A DNA stretch of 64,000 nucleotides from Tubulanus polymorphus (GCF_964204645.1 NC_134034.1:923501-987500); one strand, 5' to 3'; positions 33,068 through 42,654 are shown, numbered from the stretch's first letter. Notes: generated by a model from the letters alone, not told the origin. Numbers and translations: made by a program.

Positions 33068-36000
33068 ATGTTGTCATCAAAGGTAATTTATTAATTGTTC
33101 TAAAACTGTGGAATCCTCAACTGCTGCAGTAGTTGATGTAAGATAGATAAGATAAGATAAGATATTTATTTCACTCCAACCATAAGAATGGTACGTGGAG
33201 GCAAGATTGAATACAAAATATGGAATATAAAAATTTACAAAACATGAACAGAATTATATACATATATACAAAACAAAATAGGAATTAACAAAATTTAAAA
33301 TCAAACTTTCAGTAATAAAACTATTTACAAACAAAGCAAGTACAGAGATTGAATTATATACAGCAAGATATATCACACGTATATACACAATTCACTGGAG
33401 GGATTTGTATAAACTTAAACCTAACTGGATAAATTTAGCTAGTTGTGGGGTAGGATTCCTTAATATTTCCAAGTTTCTGGACATACTTAAATGGATGGAA
33501 TTATCACGCAGATCACTTAGCAAAGTGCAGTCATAAATGAAGTGAAGCTCATCTCCTACGGTGTTACAGGCAGGGCACAGTCTTTCACTTCGGTCTATAT
33601 GAGCGTTCGATCGATTATTTACCGGTAATAAATAGGAACCAATTCTGAATTCGAATAAGCTATGCACAAGACTTCCGTCAAGTTGAGTTATATATTTTTC
33701 AAGCCTAACATCGTTCTTATATAGTTTGAAATTAACATACTGCTGATCGTCATTCACTTTTTGAAGCATTTCTTGTACGTGTTGGTCACGGAGGACTTGT
33801 TTCACGTACTTGGAGAGCGTTTTATAATTTTCCGTGTATTGCTGTAACCATATGTAAGATAAGCCAATGTCGTCAAATATTTTCTTTATATACAATAACC
33901 AAGGGGACTTGTGTTTTTCGCGTACATACAGATTGAGGGATATACGGTACAGGATTGCATTAAGTTTTGAATCTTTGCCGGTAACAGTTTTAAGCCAAAA
34001 GTTTACCATCCTCCGTTTTACCTCGATACTCATGGGGTACCGCCCAAGTTCAGCTAATACCTGCAGGTTGTGCGAATATTTTGACACTTTCATAATAATT
34101 TTGCAAAACGTACAGTGCAGACTCTCTAATAAATCGAGGCTTTCAAAGCCCCATATCTCACAACCATATAACGCAACGGGTGCGACGCACATATCGAATA
34201 GTTTCAGCAAAACATCTATCGGGAGCTTCAAGCGTCTGCCTTTTTGTATTACCGAGAACATTGCTCTCATTGCCTTGTCATATAGATATTTTTTTGCTTT
34301 GGCGAAGCTGCCATTCCAATTGAACTTAACTCCCAGGTATAGATAGTCCTCAACGATCTCAATCTCATCTGTGCCAAACATAAACTTTGTATCTATCTTG
34401 ATCCTACATTTACTTCTTGCAAAAATTAAAACTTTAGTTTTATCGATATTAACCGTTAAATCGTTTTCTAAACAATATGCATACAAAGTATCCAGCTGCG
34501 ACTGCAGTGAATTTTCATCCTCAGCTAAGATAACTGTGTCATCTGCATACAGAATAATAAATAGATTTAACAGGGTGTCAAGATCATGATCGCAGTCCGA
34601 ATTCAGCTTTTCTATAAATGAGAGAGTTGGATTACCATTACCCACGAAAAATGCCTCTATATCATTTAAATAGAGTGAAAATAGGATTGGTGATAGATTT
34701 TCGCCCTGTCTCAAACCTCTGCCGGCAGTGAAATATTGTGAGGTATTGCCATTATATTTTACGCACGATTTTACAGAGTCGTACATGCTTTTAATAATGT
34801 TCAGGAAGTTTCCTGTAATACAATTACTAATAAGTTTCTTCCAAAGAGTTACTCTACAGATTGAATCAAATGCCTTTTTAAAATCTACGAACGCACAGAA
34901 CAGTCTTCTCCCCTGGCCAAGGTACAGTTCAACAATGGTTTTAAGAGTGTAGATATGATCAACTGTCGAGTATTTAGATCTGAAACCACCCTGGGCTTCA
35001 CTTATAATATTGTTTGCATCTAAAAATAGAGATAGTCTCTGATTCAATATGCTCGTAAACAGTTTTCCTAGGCAGCTCACTAGAGTGATGCCTCTGTAAT
35101 TATCGGGATCGTCGGGATCACCTTTGTTCTTGTAGATCGGTTTGATCACCCCAATCGACCAAGTATCCGGTACATGGCCAGTCCTTAGAACAAGATTGAA
35201 TAGGTTTTGCAAAATATTAACTAAATAGGGATATCGGTTGACTTTTAGCAATTCAGTTCTACTGCACACTAGCGACACCTAGTAGATCTTCACTTGTCGC
35301 ATGGAATCCATTATTGCTGCAGTAGTTGATGTTCTACTGCACACTAGCGACACCTAGTAGATCTTCACTTGTCGCATGGAATCCATTATTGCTGCAGTAG
35401 TTGATGTTCTACTGCACACTAGCGACACCTAGTAGATCTTCACTTGTCACATGGAATCCATTATTGCTGCAGTAGTTGATGTTCTACTGCACACTAGCGA
35501 CACCTAGTAGATCTTCACTTGTCACATGGAATCCATTATTGCTGCAGTAGTTGATGTTCTACTGCACACTAGCGACACCTAGTAGATCTTCACTTGTCAC
35601 ATGGAATCCATTATTGCTGCAGTAGTTGATGTTCTACTGCACACTAGCGACACCTAGTAGATCTTCACTTGTCACATGGAATCCATTATTGCTGCAGTAG
35701 TTGATGTTCTACTGCACACTAGCGACACCTAGTAGATCTTCACTTGTCACATGGAATCCATTATTGCTGCAGTAGTTGATGTTCTACTGCACACTAGCGA
35801 CACCTAGTAGATCTTCACTTGTCACATGGAATCCATGATGTAGTTGATGTCCTACTGCACATACGTGGCACCTGGTAAGATCCTCACTATATCTGCAATC
35901 CCCACGTGCTTTCGCCATTGCGGAGTCCTCACTGTCTCTAGGGGTCATCCAACCATTTATGCATTCAAATATCTGATCATACGTTATTTCCAGAATTTCT

Positions 36001-36273
36001 GTGAATTGTTTTTATTTCTTTTTTGAATAGAAATATTGTTCGTTACTCAGAAAATATACAGCTTTTAAAATCAATATGCTTTCATTTCAGTATCTGGTAG
36101 TTTTAGTTCTGATAGCGGTCGCTGATGGCGCTAATTCTGATGTATGTGCGACATGTTTAACGCTCTGCGAGAAGAGGTGTCAATTTTACGTGAATAACGG
36201 GCCTGGTGTTGTCACTCATTGCATTGAGAAAAAGTGTCCCTTTATCTGTGCAAAACGGTGTAAGCAGAACTAG
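33068..36273 (+). CDS. Cysteine-rich secreted peptide copy D, two exons
   Basis: Exon 1 (33068-33082) encodes MLSSK and ends AAG|GTAATT. Exon 2 (36091-36273) follows TTTCATTTCAG in phase 0 and ends TAG. The precursor is 65 residues. The signal region (YLVVLVLIAVADG) matches copies A-C; the mature part has eight cysteines in two clusters, C-X2-C-X3-C-X3-C and C-X4-C-X3-C-X3-C, separated by a Gly/Pro-containing loop, which strongly suggests a four-disulfide antiparallel helical hairpin. An ATG at 36076 just before exon 2 is in frame, but the homologous position in copies A and B is ATA inside the intron end, so I prefer the spliced start. The 3.0 kb intron is enlarged by an antisense LINE and a 75-bp satellite. 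AATAAA lies at 36340-36345. This is the best preserved 8-Cys member. Function unknown; such scaffolds occur in toxins, antimicrobial and other secreted peptides. Confidence 0.72.
33140..35256 (-). mobile_element. 5'-truncated LINE inserted in a 75-bp repeat
   Basis: Its 3' end (lower coordinates) carries a (CTTAT)n-like tail at 33140-33165 on the minus strand; its 5' end at about 35256 joins directly to the 75-bp satellite. Left flank GCTGCAGTAGTTGATGT and right flank TTCTACTGCACACTAGCG are adjacent halves of one satellite unit, so the insertion point is exact within one or two bases, with no clear target duplication. The endonuclease domain and 5' region are absent. It lies antisense in the intron of peptide gene D. 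Confidence 0.9.
33392..35278 (-). CDS. LINE reverse transcriptase ORF, 5'-truncated but open
   Basis: An unbroken frame of about 628 codons. Reverse transcriptase landmarks in order: VIKPIYKNKGDPDDPDNYRG and ITLVSCLGKL near residues 43-73, AQGGFRSKYST near 95-105, FVDFKKAFDS near 128-137, GLRQGENLSPILFSLYLNDI near 185-205, and the catalytic ILYADDTVIL near 240-250. The C-terminal part has a C-x2-C-x7-H-x4-C zinc-binding-like motif and ends KSLQ. The first seven codons or so are read from the flanking satellite, not the element, which begins at about 35256. The N-terminal endonuclease is missing, so the copy cannot move alone, yet the reverse transcriptase part has no stop, implying a recent insertion. 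I do not assign a clade. Confidence 0.9.
   Translation of the reverse strand: MSLVCSRTELLKVNRYPYLVNILQNLFNLVLRTGHVPDTWSIGVIKPIYKNKGDPDDPDNYRGITLVSCLGKLFTSILNQRLSLFLDANNIISEAQGGFRSKYSTVDHIYTLKTIVELYLGQGRRLFCAFVDFKKAFDSICRVTLWKKLISNCITGNFLNIIKSMYDSVKSCVKYNGNTSQYFTAGRGLRQGENLSPILFSLYLNDIEAFFVGNGNPTLSFIEKLNSDCDHDLDTLLNLFIILYADDTVILAEDENSLQSQLDTLYAYCLENDLTVNIDKTKVLIFARSKCRIKIDTKFMFGTDEIEIVEDYLYLGVKFNWNGSFAKAKKYLYDKAMRAMFSVIQKGRRLKLPIDVLLKLFDMCVAPVALYGCEIWGFESLDLLESLHCTFCKIIMKVSKYSHNLQVLAELGRYPMSIEVKRRMVNFWLKTVTGKDSKLNAILYRISLNLYVREKHKSPWLLYIKKIFDDIGLSYIWLQQYTENYKTLSKYVKQVLRDQHVQEMLQKVNDDQQYVNFKLYKNDVRLEKYITQLDGSLVHSLFEFRIGSYLLPVNNRSNAHIDRSERLCPACNTVGDELHFIYDCTLLSDLRDNSIHLSMSRNLEILRNPTPQLAKFIQLGLSLYKSLQ
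35257..35850 (-). repeat. 75-bp satellite array adjoining the LINE
   Basis: Nearly eight copies of a 75-bp unit (ACTAGCGACACCTAGTAGAT, CTTCACTTGTCACATGGAAT, CCATTATTGCTGCAGTAGTT, GATGTTCTACTGCAC). The first two copies have GTCGC where the rest have GTCAC. The same family occurs as scattered copies in the introns of peptide genes A-C, as an array at 46.54-47.11 kb, and singly near 54.24 and 56.79 kb. Confidence 0.95.
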
Positions 36274-36339
36274 TCATGATGTCAACTCGTTAAGAAACGA
36301 TATCATTTTCTCTGCTGGTATCAGCGAGAGATGACTTCA

Positions 36340-36345
36340 AATAAA
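36340..36345 (+). terminator. Poly(A) signal of peptide gene D
   Basis: AATAAA in the context ACTTCAAATAAAACCCC, 67 bp after the stop codon. The surrounding TTTCTCTGCTGGTATCAGCG block is also present downstream of copies A and C. Confidence 0.6.
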
Positions 36346-36379
36346 ACCCCGAACTTAAATTAGTTTTTTTGTTTGTTTT

Positions 36380-36653
36380 TATATTTGGCTTAAGTAATTA
36401 GATCAATGCGCCCCCTAGTGGCAGATAGATCGAAGGATAATAATGGTGGCATCCCGTGGTGGTCAAATCTCCCGTTAATATGAATTAAACTGATTAAGTT
36501 TTTTGTTTACTAGGGCCTTAAACGTGCTAGAACGTGCAAGAGGATTTTAGACGTTATCAAAGCACTGTCTAGCCAGTTACAGGATCTAACATTAACCTTG
36601 TCATTGTTCGAGAAAAGTTCGTTCGGAATATTGCCTCTTCGCCGGCGCAGTCA
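36380..36653. other. Spacer downstream of copy D
   Basis: Contains GCGCCCCCTAGTGGCAGATAGATCG, which pairs in homology with CCACTAGGGGGCGTATCGATC at the far ends of copies A-C and probably marks the duplicated unit's boundary. No gene is supported. Confidence 0.45.
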
Positions 36654-36769
36654 TCAGGGTCCAGTTCCACAGTTCTGAGTTAAGATTTCACCCAGAGTTA
36701 ACTCATCGGAAATGAACTAACTTTAACTCAGAGTTAACTCTAACTCACAACTGTTGAACTGGGTCCTGA
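36654..36769. mobile_element. Complete 116-bp MITE, CAGTTCCACAGTT family
   Basis: Begins TCAGGGTCCAGTTCCACAGT and ends ACTGTTGAACTGGGTCCTGA; the outer 29 bp are inverted copies with a few mismatches. A nested inverted GAGTTAACTC/GAGTTAACTC block lies inside. There is no coding capacity. This is the parent-like form of the 20-bp and 44-bp satellites elsewhere in the window. Confidence 0.8.
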
Positions 36770-37030
36770 ATATCAAATATCTTAATAGAAATGTTAATAT
36801 CCTTTTTTTAGGGATCTCAAAAATCTAAAACGTAAACAACGAATTCTATGATGTGAGATTAACACTAGTTTATTAAAGATACGATTTGTCGCTTTGTAAT
36901 CAGACAAATCAGTACAAGCAATACGGCAACAACACAGTATCTATAGCGAGAGTGACACTTATCACGAGAATAACGAACACGAGCAAAGCGTAATACAGTA
37001 GACTCCGCCTTATAAACAGTACGATACAGT
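36770..37030. other. Non-coding spacer
   Basis: No supported gene. Confidence 0.5.
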
Positions 37031-37159
37031 CGAGAGAAATCCCACAATAACGAAGCCAAGATTGAAAAATTCTATATCAGAATAATTATTATTTGAGGAG
37101 CGACGTTTCGGCTAACAACTGTTAGCCGTCATCAGGCGCTTATTGTGGGATTTCTCTCG
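37031..37159. repeat. Inverted-repeat element with hammerhead-like core
   Basis: Perfect 20-bp arms CGAGAGAAATCCCACAATAA (37031-37050) and its inverse (37140-37159) enclose 89 bp. On the minus strand that interval contains CTGATGA, a C, a 7-bp hairpin stem (GGCTAAC/GTTAGCC) and then GAAAC, close to a hammerhead ribozyme core but with one extra base before stem II and no identified cleavage triplet. Confidence 0.6.
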
Positions 37160-38486
37160 TCATCATCATACACGGATATTGTGTATCTTCTCGTCCAGTA
37201 CGGTACAGTGTCGAGGCATTCGTGTTTCTACCGAGTTTAGGCGGTTGCCTGGGTTTGAAAATACAGCACTGTCGACGGTAGACGAATAGAACCGTTTGCC
37301 GTTTACAAGTTCAGAGGCGCACAATCAACGGAAATGATGATGTCAAAAAAGATGTCGAACAGAGCCAATTGATACCAAACTAGGCGATATTTTTGTATTG
37401 AAAAACTAGCAAACTGAAATCTTGTTTTCATTTTGCCGAATTGTACGGATAGACCGGACAGACTGGACAGACCGGTACCGGTTTAGACGGAGTCTACTGT
37501 ACTTATAGATAATGAATAATAAATCTAAGCAAATTGGTCCACGAAGTGTATTTACTACGATGCCACGCCGGAAGTTATCTCTTCAGGCGTATATTTACCT
37601 GCCTGGCCGCTATACGTGTATTGACCTTGGCCTTTGATGAACGAAGGGAGATCATCCTAAGGGTTGAATGCAGGAGTATCTGTTGAAAGAAGAAAACACT
37701 TGAAAAACAAACTATGATTCCTTGGGGTGCGATACCGAATAGACTATAAGTAACAAGAATTTAAGATAGGCTGCAACACGACCACCGTGAGAATAAATAT
37801 GGAACATCGATATTCAACAAGGCATTTAAGAAAATTCCAAAGACAATCAAGATCGACATCTTTCAATAAGGCGATTAGGGGAAAGTGCACCCATTGCTAA
37901 AAATCTTCGATGAACAAACGCGCTGAATCGCGACGACTTCCTAATGATATTTAATCAATAGCATTCGAATAACTGGATTTGTTACGATATATGTGACGTC
38001 ACTTTCAACGGCATTGAATCCGGTGCATTATTCTGTTAAAGAAATTTGGCCGCATATTTTTCCACAACATCATTATTTTCACCACTTTTTGCATAATTGC
38101 AATAATAATTGTTGGAGCGATAGCAATGAACTTTTTAAAGCAGTCTAAAAGAGACCACGACAGAACAGACAGCATTTGCCTATCATTTGAACTGCTGTGT
38201 TGCTATTTCAGTAAGAAAGTGAATACATTTATATCAAATTGAATTTCCATTCCTTCTGGTGATGAAAATACAAGTAGGTAATTAGTAATACATGTGGGAT
38301 ATTATTTGTATCACGATCTACTGAATGAGGTCGACACAGCGATTAGCCGTCCTATCAATATTCTACAAGTTTGATATAAATTACCCTAAGCTCAAACTAT
38401 CGTTTGAGTTTGTTTTCTTTTTTGGCGAGGTTCATTGTAAAATGTGATCGCAATAAGGGTGATCAAAAACGAGACACGATTGCTGA
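37160..38486. other. Non-coding stretch
   Basis: No coding exon is supported. Short repeats such as GACCGGACAGACTGGACAGACCGG occur near 37450. Confidence 0.55.
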
Positions 38487-38847
38487 TTAAAGCTCTATTC
38501 GGGTTCCAGTGTTCGTAACCCGACGACGATACTGGCTACTTTTGTCGAATTTCAAATGTTTTATGTAAATAGGATTTTTCGGAGAATGCCACAAAAGGTA
38601 CGGAAAGAGACCTAAATGAATCTTATGGATTTGACCCACGCTGTCTTTGAATTGTTCGTTCTGCAGTGCCACATAGGAAAAAAACCTAAACACATAATGG
38701 ATGATGTTGTATCCTTTGTGAAACGATTTGCACAGTTTCTGACTCTTGAGAACTGTTGACACCATTTATACGACATCTAATTGAAAGGAATGATATACAA
38801 TTTTGATCGGGTTGTAAAGATGAGATAATTTTCATCTAGAAACTTAC

Positions 38848-40413
38848 TGGTGTTGGGCTTTGTGCCGCAGTTGTTGAGAGGCCAGGGTGTTGTAGTCGCG
38901 GTAGTTTCAGTTTCAGCTGCTGATGTAGTCGCGGTAGTTTCAGTTTCAGCTGCTGATGTAGTCGCGGTAGTTTCAGTTTCAGCTGCTGATGTAGTCGCGG
39001 TAGTTTCAGCAGCTGATGTAGTCGCGGTAGTTTCAGTTTCAGCTGCTGATGTAGTCGCGGTAGTTTCAGTTTCAGCTGCTGATGTAGTCGCGGTAGTTTC
39101 AGCAGCTGATGTAGTCGCGGTAGTTTCAGTTTCAGCTGCTGATGTAGTCGCGGTAGTTTCAGTTTCAGCTGCTGATGTAGTCGCGGTAGTTTCAGTTTCA
39201 GCTGCTGATGTAGTCGCGGTAGTTTCAGTTTCAGCTGCTGATGTAGTCGCGGTAGTTTCAGTTTCAGCTGCTGATGTAGTCGCGGTAGTTTCAGTTTCAG
39301 CTGCTGATGTAGTCGCGGTAGTTTCAGTTTCAGCTGCTGATGTAGTCGCGGTAGTTTCAGCAGCTGATGTAGTCGCGGTAGTTTCAGTTTCAGCTGCTGA
39401 TGTAGTCGCGGTAGTTTCAGTTTCAGCTGCTGATGTAGTCGCGGTAGTTTCAGTTTCAGCTGCTGATGTAGTCGCGGTAGTTTCAGTTTCAGCTGCTGAT
39501 GTAGTCGCGGTAGTTTCAGTTTCAGCTGCTGATGTAGTCGCGGTAGTTTCAGCAGCTGATGTAGTCGCGGTAGTTTCAGCAGCAGTAGGTATGGTAGTTT
39601 CAGTACTGGTAACCGTGTCTAAATGATAAAATGTGTAACGAATATTATCATAGCTACGAAAGTAAAACCAAATGACGAGTCAGTTGGTAAGAGTTGAAGC
39701 GAACGGGCGGATGACCTTGTGACTAATTAAAATGATATGTTAGCTAAAAGGACAAAGTTTGCCCGGAAGCTGGTAAGTTGCCAAGAATGTATATTACCGC
39801 GAAAAAAAAATTGATCATAGAAATCAAGTTGACATGCAAGGATTGGGATGTTGAAACTATCGCAATCTGTTATATAAATTTCTCATATCATTGAATTAGC
39901 AAATTTCATCAATTTCGATATCTATTTCACGGAAAAGTGTAACAAAAAACCAGAAGAAAGTCAAATAATTTAAAAACGAGAGAAGAAACAAATTGATACA
40001 GAAATAATAATACAACGGAAGAACGTATTGATTCGTTCGTTCGAGCGTTTGTCAGCACAAATGAGCTGTCACGTGACAAAAATCCATATGGCTGCAACAA
40101 TGTCGTTGACCGCATGACGTCATAGTTTGTTTGCCAAATTTCGGGCATCAACTCTCATGTAAATATAAGATTATTTCTGACCATCGTTAAGATATCGTCA
40201 GGTCAACAATACAACGCTTTGGGTGTCTATAGATATTTTATATGCCGGACCCGTGAGATTGTAGTTAGCTAGTTGTTCAAAGTTCGATTCGATACAAACT
40301 GCATATAACTGATAATATTAACAATGAAACTTACTGGCTTTAACGACCGGGCATGAAGTCACAAATGACGTCATCAACAGCAGTACGGCTCCAAGGGTTA
40401 GGAAGTAGTTCAT
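38848..40413 (-). CDS. Mucin-like secreted Thr/Ala/Ser/Glu repeat protein (partial model)
   Basis: Exon 1 (40335-40413, minus) starts at an ATG right after a TTACAG acceptor-like end, so a 5' untranslated exon probably lies upstream. It encodes a 26-residue signal peptide (MNYFLTLGAVLLLMTSFVTS...) ending at GCCA|GTAAGT, phase 1. Exon 2 (38848-39618) follows TCATTTAG and holds about 22 repeats of an 11-residue unit (33 bp, built on ETETTATTSAA) with 9-residue (27 bp) variants, then ends TTTPWPLNNCGTKPNT with a GTAAGT donor, phase 1. Thr, Ser, Ala and Glu dominate, ideal for mucin-type O-glycosylation. The C-terminal exon is unresolved: a frame at 38487-38765 can be joined by using the CAACAG acceptor inside it. 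Probably a secreted mucus or coat component; length will be polymorphic. Confidence 0.65.
38876..39600. repeat. 33-bp coding minisatellite
   Basis: Tandem units GTAGTCGCGGTAGTTTCAGT TTCAGCTGCTGAT (33 bp) with a 27-bp variant lacking one GTTTCA segment. All lengths are multiples of three, so the minus-strand mucin-like frame is preserved. The plus strand is also open, as a by-product. Confidence 0.95.
39627..40320. other. Intron of the mucin-like gene
   Basis: Lies between exon 1 and exon 2 of the mucin-like gene (minus). No separate gene is supported. Confidence 0.5.
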
Positions 40414-40734
40414 CTGTAACGATAGACCCACACGTAATGACATAACGGTGAAAAAAAAACTAGTTTGAAAAAGACTAGTTTTTTGTCTACAAAATCTTCG
40501 AAGAGATTGACTGTATTTACGTAGGAATGTATCTCCCATGCCCGCGTGATGCCATGTTGTGGGATCTCTGGGGCGTGTCATTATGTCTACAATTCTGCCT
40601 AACGGATGAAAACCCTTAAACATTAACTAATTACCTTTTCGTCTGAACGTTGCAAGAATTTTCAAGAATATTTGCGTCGTCGTCGTCAAAGTCGAGTGTG
40701 CCCACCAAATGAAATCTCATTAAATGTAGTCACA

Positions 40735-41135
40735 CAAAACGTCAAGAATTGCGGAGTATGAATAGCGCTGACAAACAGGTGGTGGGAAATACGTTGTGTT
40801 AGAGATTATTACTGATAGGACCCGTATTGCCTTATTGTATGCGTAACAAATGCACTCGCATTAAAAGTTGCCACACACAAAGCGTGAAGAATTGATGAAT
40901 AGAAACACTGATAAACAGGTGACGGGAACCAGACATTGTGTTAGTGAAGAATGCTGATGGGACCTGCATTTCTAAGAGAAGCAGATTTTACAGATTATTT
41001 GCGCCATTATGTAAGCTGCCTGCACCGTATTCATTCACTATTCACAAAAAGAAGCGTGAATTCATGAATTGATGAATAGAAATAGCACTGATAAACAGGT
41101 GACGGGAACCAGTCATTGTGTATGAGAAGAATGTT
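40735..41135 (-). repeat. Three imperfect direct repeats upstream of the mucin-like gene
   Basis: Blocks of about 125-170 bp share GAATTG..GAATAGAAA..CACTGATAAACAGGTGACGGGAACCAGACATTGTGT and GAAGAATG; starts are near 40741, 40888 and 41056. They sit about 0.3-0.7 kb upstream of the mucin-like gene's ATG. They could be regulatory duplications or simply a decayed tandem repeat. Confidence 0.6.
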
Positions 41136-41608
41136 CAATTGGACAATGGGCAAAATTCTTTGAAAAATGACGGCAGGATTTATACCTAACAAAATATGTG
41201 AAAGTGATCTCCTCTACCCCGTGAAAATCCCTCCAAATTTATTCCAATCCAAGTACAGCTATTATTGGAACATATCAAACTCGAATGAATAGATAATATC
41301 TCCGCTGAGGAGCATACATTTTGCCGTTATTTATCCGTCTGTTTGTTTCAGAAACAAAGCTGTGTCAACAAAATGATTAATTTTCTACGAATCCAGTTCA
41401 TAATACCTCTGTCGTGGTCCATGTTGGTTGTTCTGCGGTAGATTTCTTTTCAATGTCCATTAGGTATCAGTTCTTTCCATCAGCATAGATACAATAAATG
41501 CTTGAAGAAAATGTACTACGGTCTATCTACCACTAGGGGGCGTATCGATCTAATTGTCCGCGTCAAATTGACAAACGATCGAATAAACGAATAGATGTTG
41601 CATGTTTT
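41136..41608. other. Spacer before peptide copy C
   Basis: No gene is supported. CCACTAGGGGGCGTATCGATC at about 41530-41550 matches the far edges of peptide copies A, B and D. Confidence 0.5.
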
Positions 41609-41687
41609 TTTATTTGAAGTCGTCTCGGTGACACCAGCAGAGAAAACTGATGTCGCTTTGAAACAATGCTACGTCATCATTTTAACC

Positions 41688-42262
41688 CTACGACGGGCAT
41701 GTAGGACATTTTCTATAACAGTCACCCATACATTGTGGAAACGCAGGCAAAAGTAAATCGATAAAAGGGAGACAGCCAGGATAACAGTTCTCGTGACATT
41801 TTACTTGACACGCCCACTCCTTAGCAATACCAGGGTAACCAATGTTCTATGAATAAGCGCCGCCAGCGACCATCATCAGAACTAGAACTACCAGATACTG
41901 AAAGGAAGGTCTATCATTATAAAATCTGTGTGTTTTCAATCTAGAAACGGAGGGATGACCCGTGAGCTTTCGTTTAACGACGAGCACTACGCAGTGGCCT
42001 GGGCACGAGAAGATCCTCCAGGTGTAAATGTTGGCCTCAAATTGCTTAAGTAAACTACATGTAGATCTCTATTATTTTATCCTATGCGCATTATCGATCG
42101 TAAATCATCGATTGGACTAATCAATCGATCACCTACTGCGGCAATCGAGGATCCACCAGGTGTCAATAATGAACACTGGGACATTAACCACTGCAGCAAT
42201 AGAGGATTCCATAGTTTTACAAAAGGGAGAAATATTAATTAGATAACCATTGATGACAACAT
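41688..42262 (-). pseudogene. Cysteine-rich secreted peptide copy C, broken
   Basis: Exon 1 (42248-42262) still reads five codons starting MLSS, but the conserved AAG|GTAATT donor has become ATG|GTTATC. Exon 2 (41688-41897) begins after CCTTTCAG with the family signal segment YLVVLVLMMVAGG, then meets an in-frame TAG at codon 17 (41847-41849). Beyond it the frame stays open for 52 codons and keeps eight cysteines in C-X3-C-X3-C-X3-C and C-X3-C-X3-C-X2-C clusters. A stop placed just at the mature peptide start, plus a weakened donor, point to a recent pseudogene; a sequencing error or individual polymorphism is possible. AATAAA remains downstream (41609-41614). The intron of about 350 bp has two 75-bp repeat copies and no LINE. 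Confidence 0.65.
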
Positions 42263-42654
42263 GATTCTCCGTAGATTTCAGATCCCTTGTGTTTGTAAAG
42301 TCGATGAAACGTGTTGAACTGCATGTACGAATACAAAGATGATTATAGCGATTTGAATAGATAGAGTTTCATATTTGATCAAACTGTGGAAATTATGAAG
42401 GTTTTAATTCTCACTACCACTCAGACGACTGTCAAATAATATCGCATTACATTAAAATTAGGCAGCTGTAGAGAATATTGATTTCCTTTGTCTTGATGCT
42501 GAAAATACAAAGTTTTGGACGGGTTTATCCATTGGTCAGGAGGTTGGGCGGAGAGACAAGCAGTAGGTCTGAGAGCTGTAACACTGCATACATGGCTCGG
42601 TAAAACTGATCCGAAGATTTATCGGGCAGACAGACAAACTCCTACATAAATAGA
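42263..42654. other. Upstream region of copy C
   Basis: Retains the family promoter blocks (on minus: GACTTTACAAACACAAG and GTATTCGTACATGCAGTTCAA). Beyond about 42420 there is no recognisable content. Confidence 0.5.

Noticed and set aside
35257-35850. A CRISPR array (regular 75-bp repeats)
   Set aside because: The repeats are contiguous without unique spacers and the genome is eukaryotic; this is a satellite.
36076-36273. Start of peptide gene D at the ATG at 36076
   Set aside because: The ATG lies in the part that is intron end in copies A and B (ATA there), and a matching five-codon exon with a good donor exists at 33068-33082. Not fully excluded.
38850-39626. Plus-strand VVAVVSVSAAD repeat frame
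   Set aside because: It is the antisense shadow of the mucin-like minus-strand exon; the minus frame has a signal-peptide exon and correct splice sites, the plus frame has neither.
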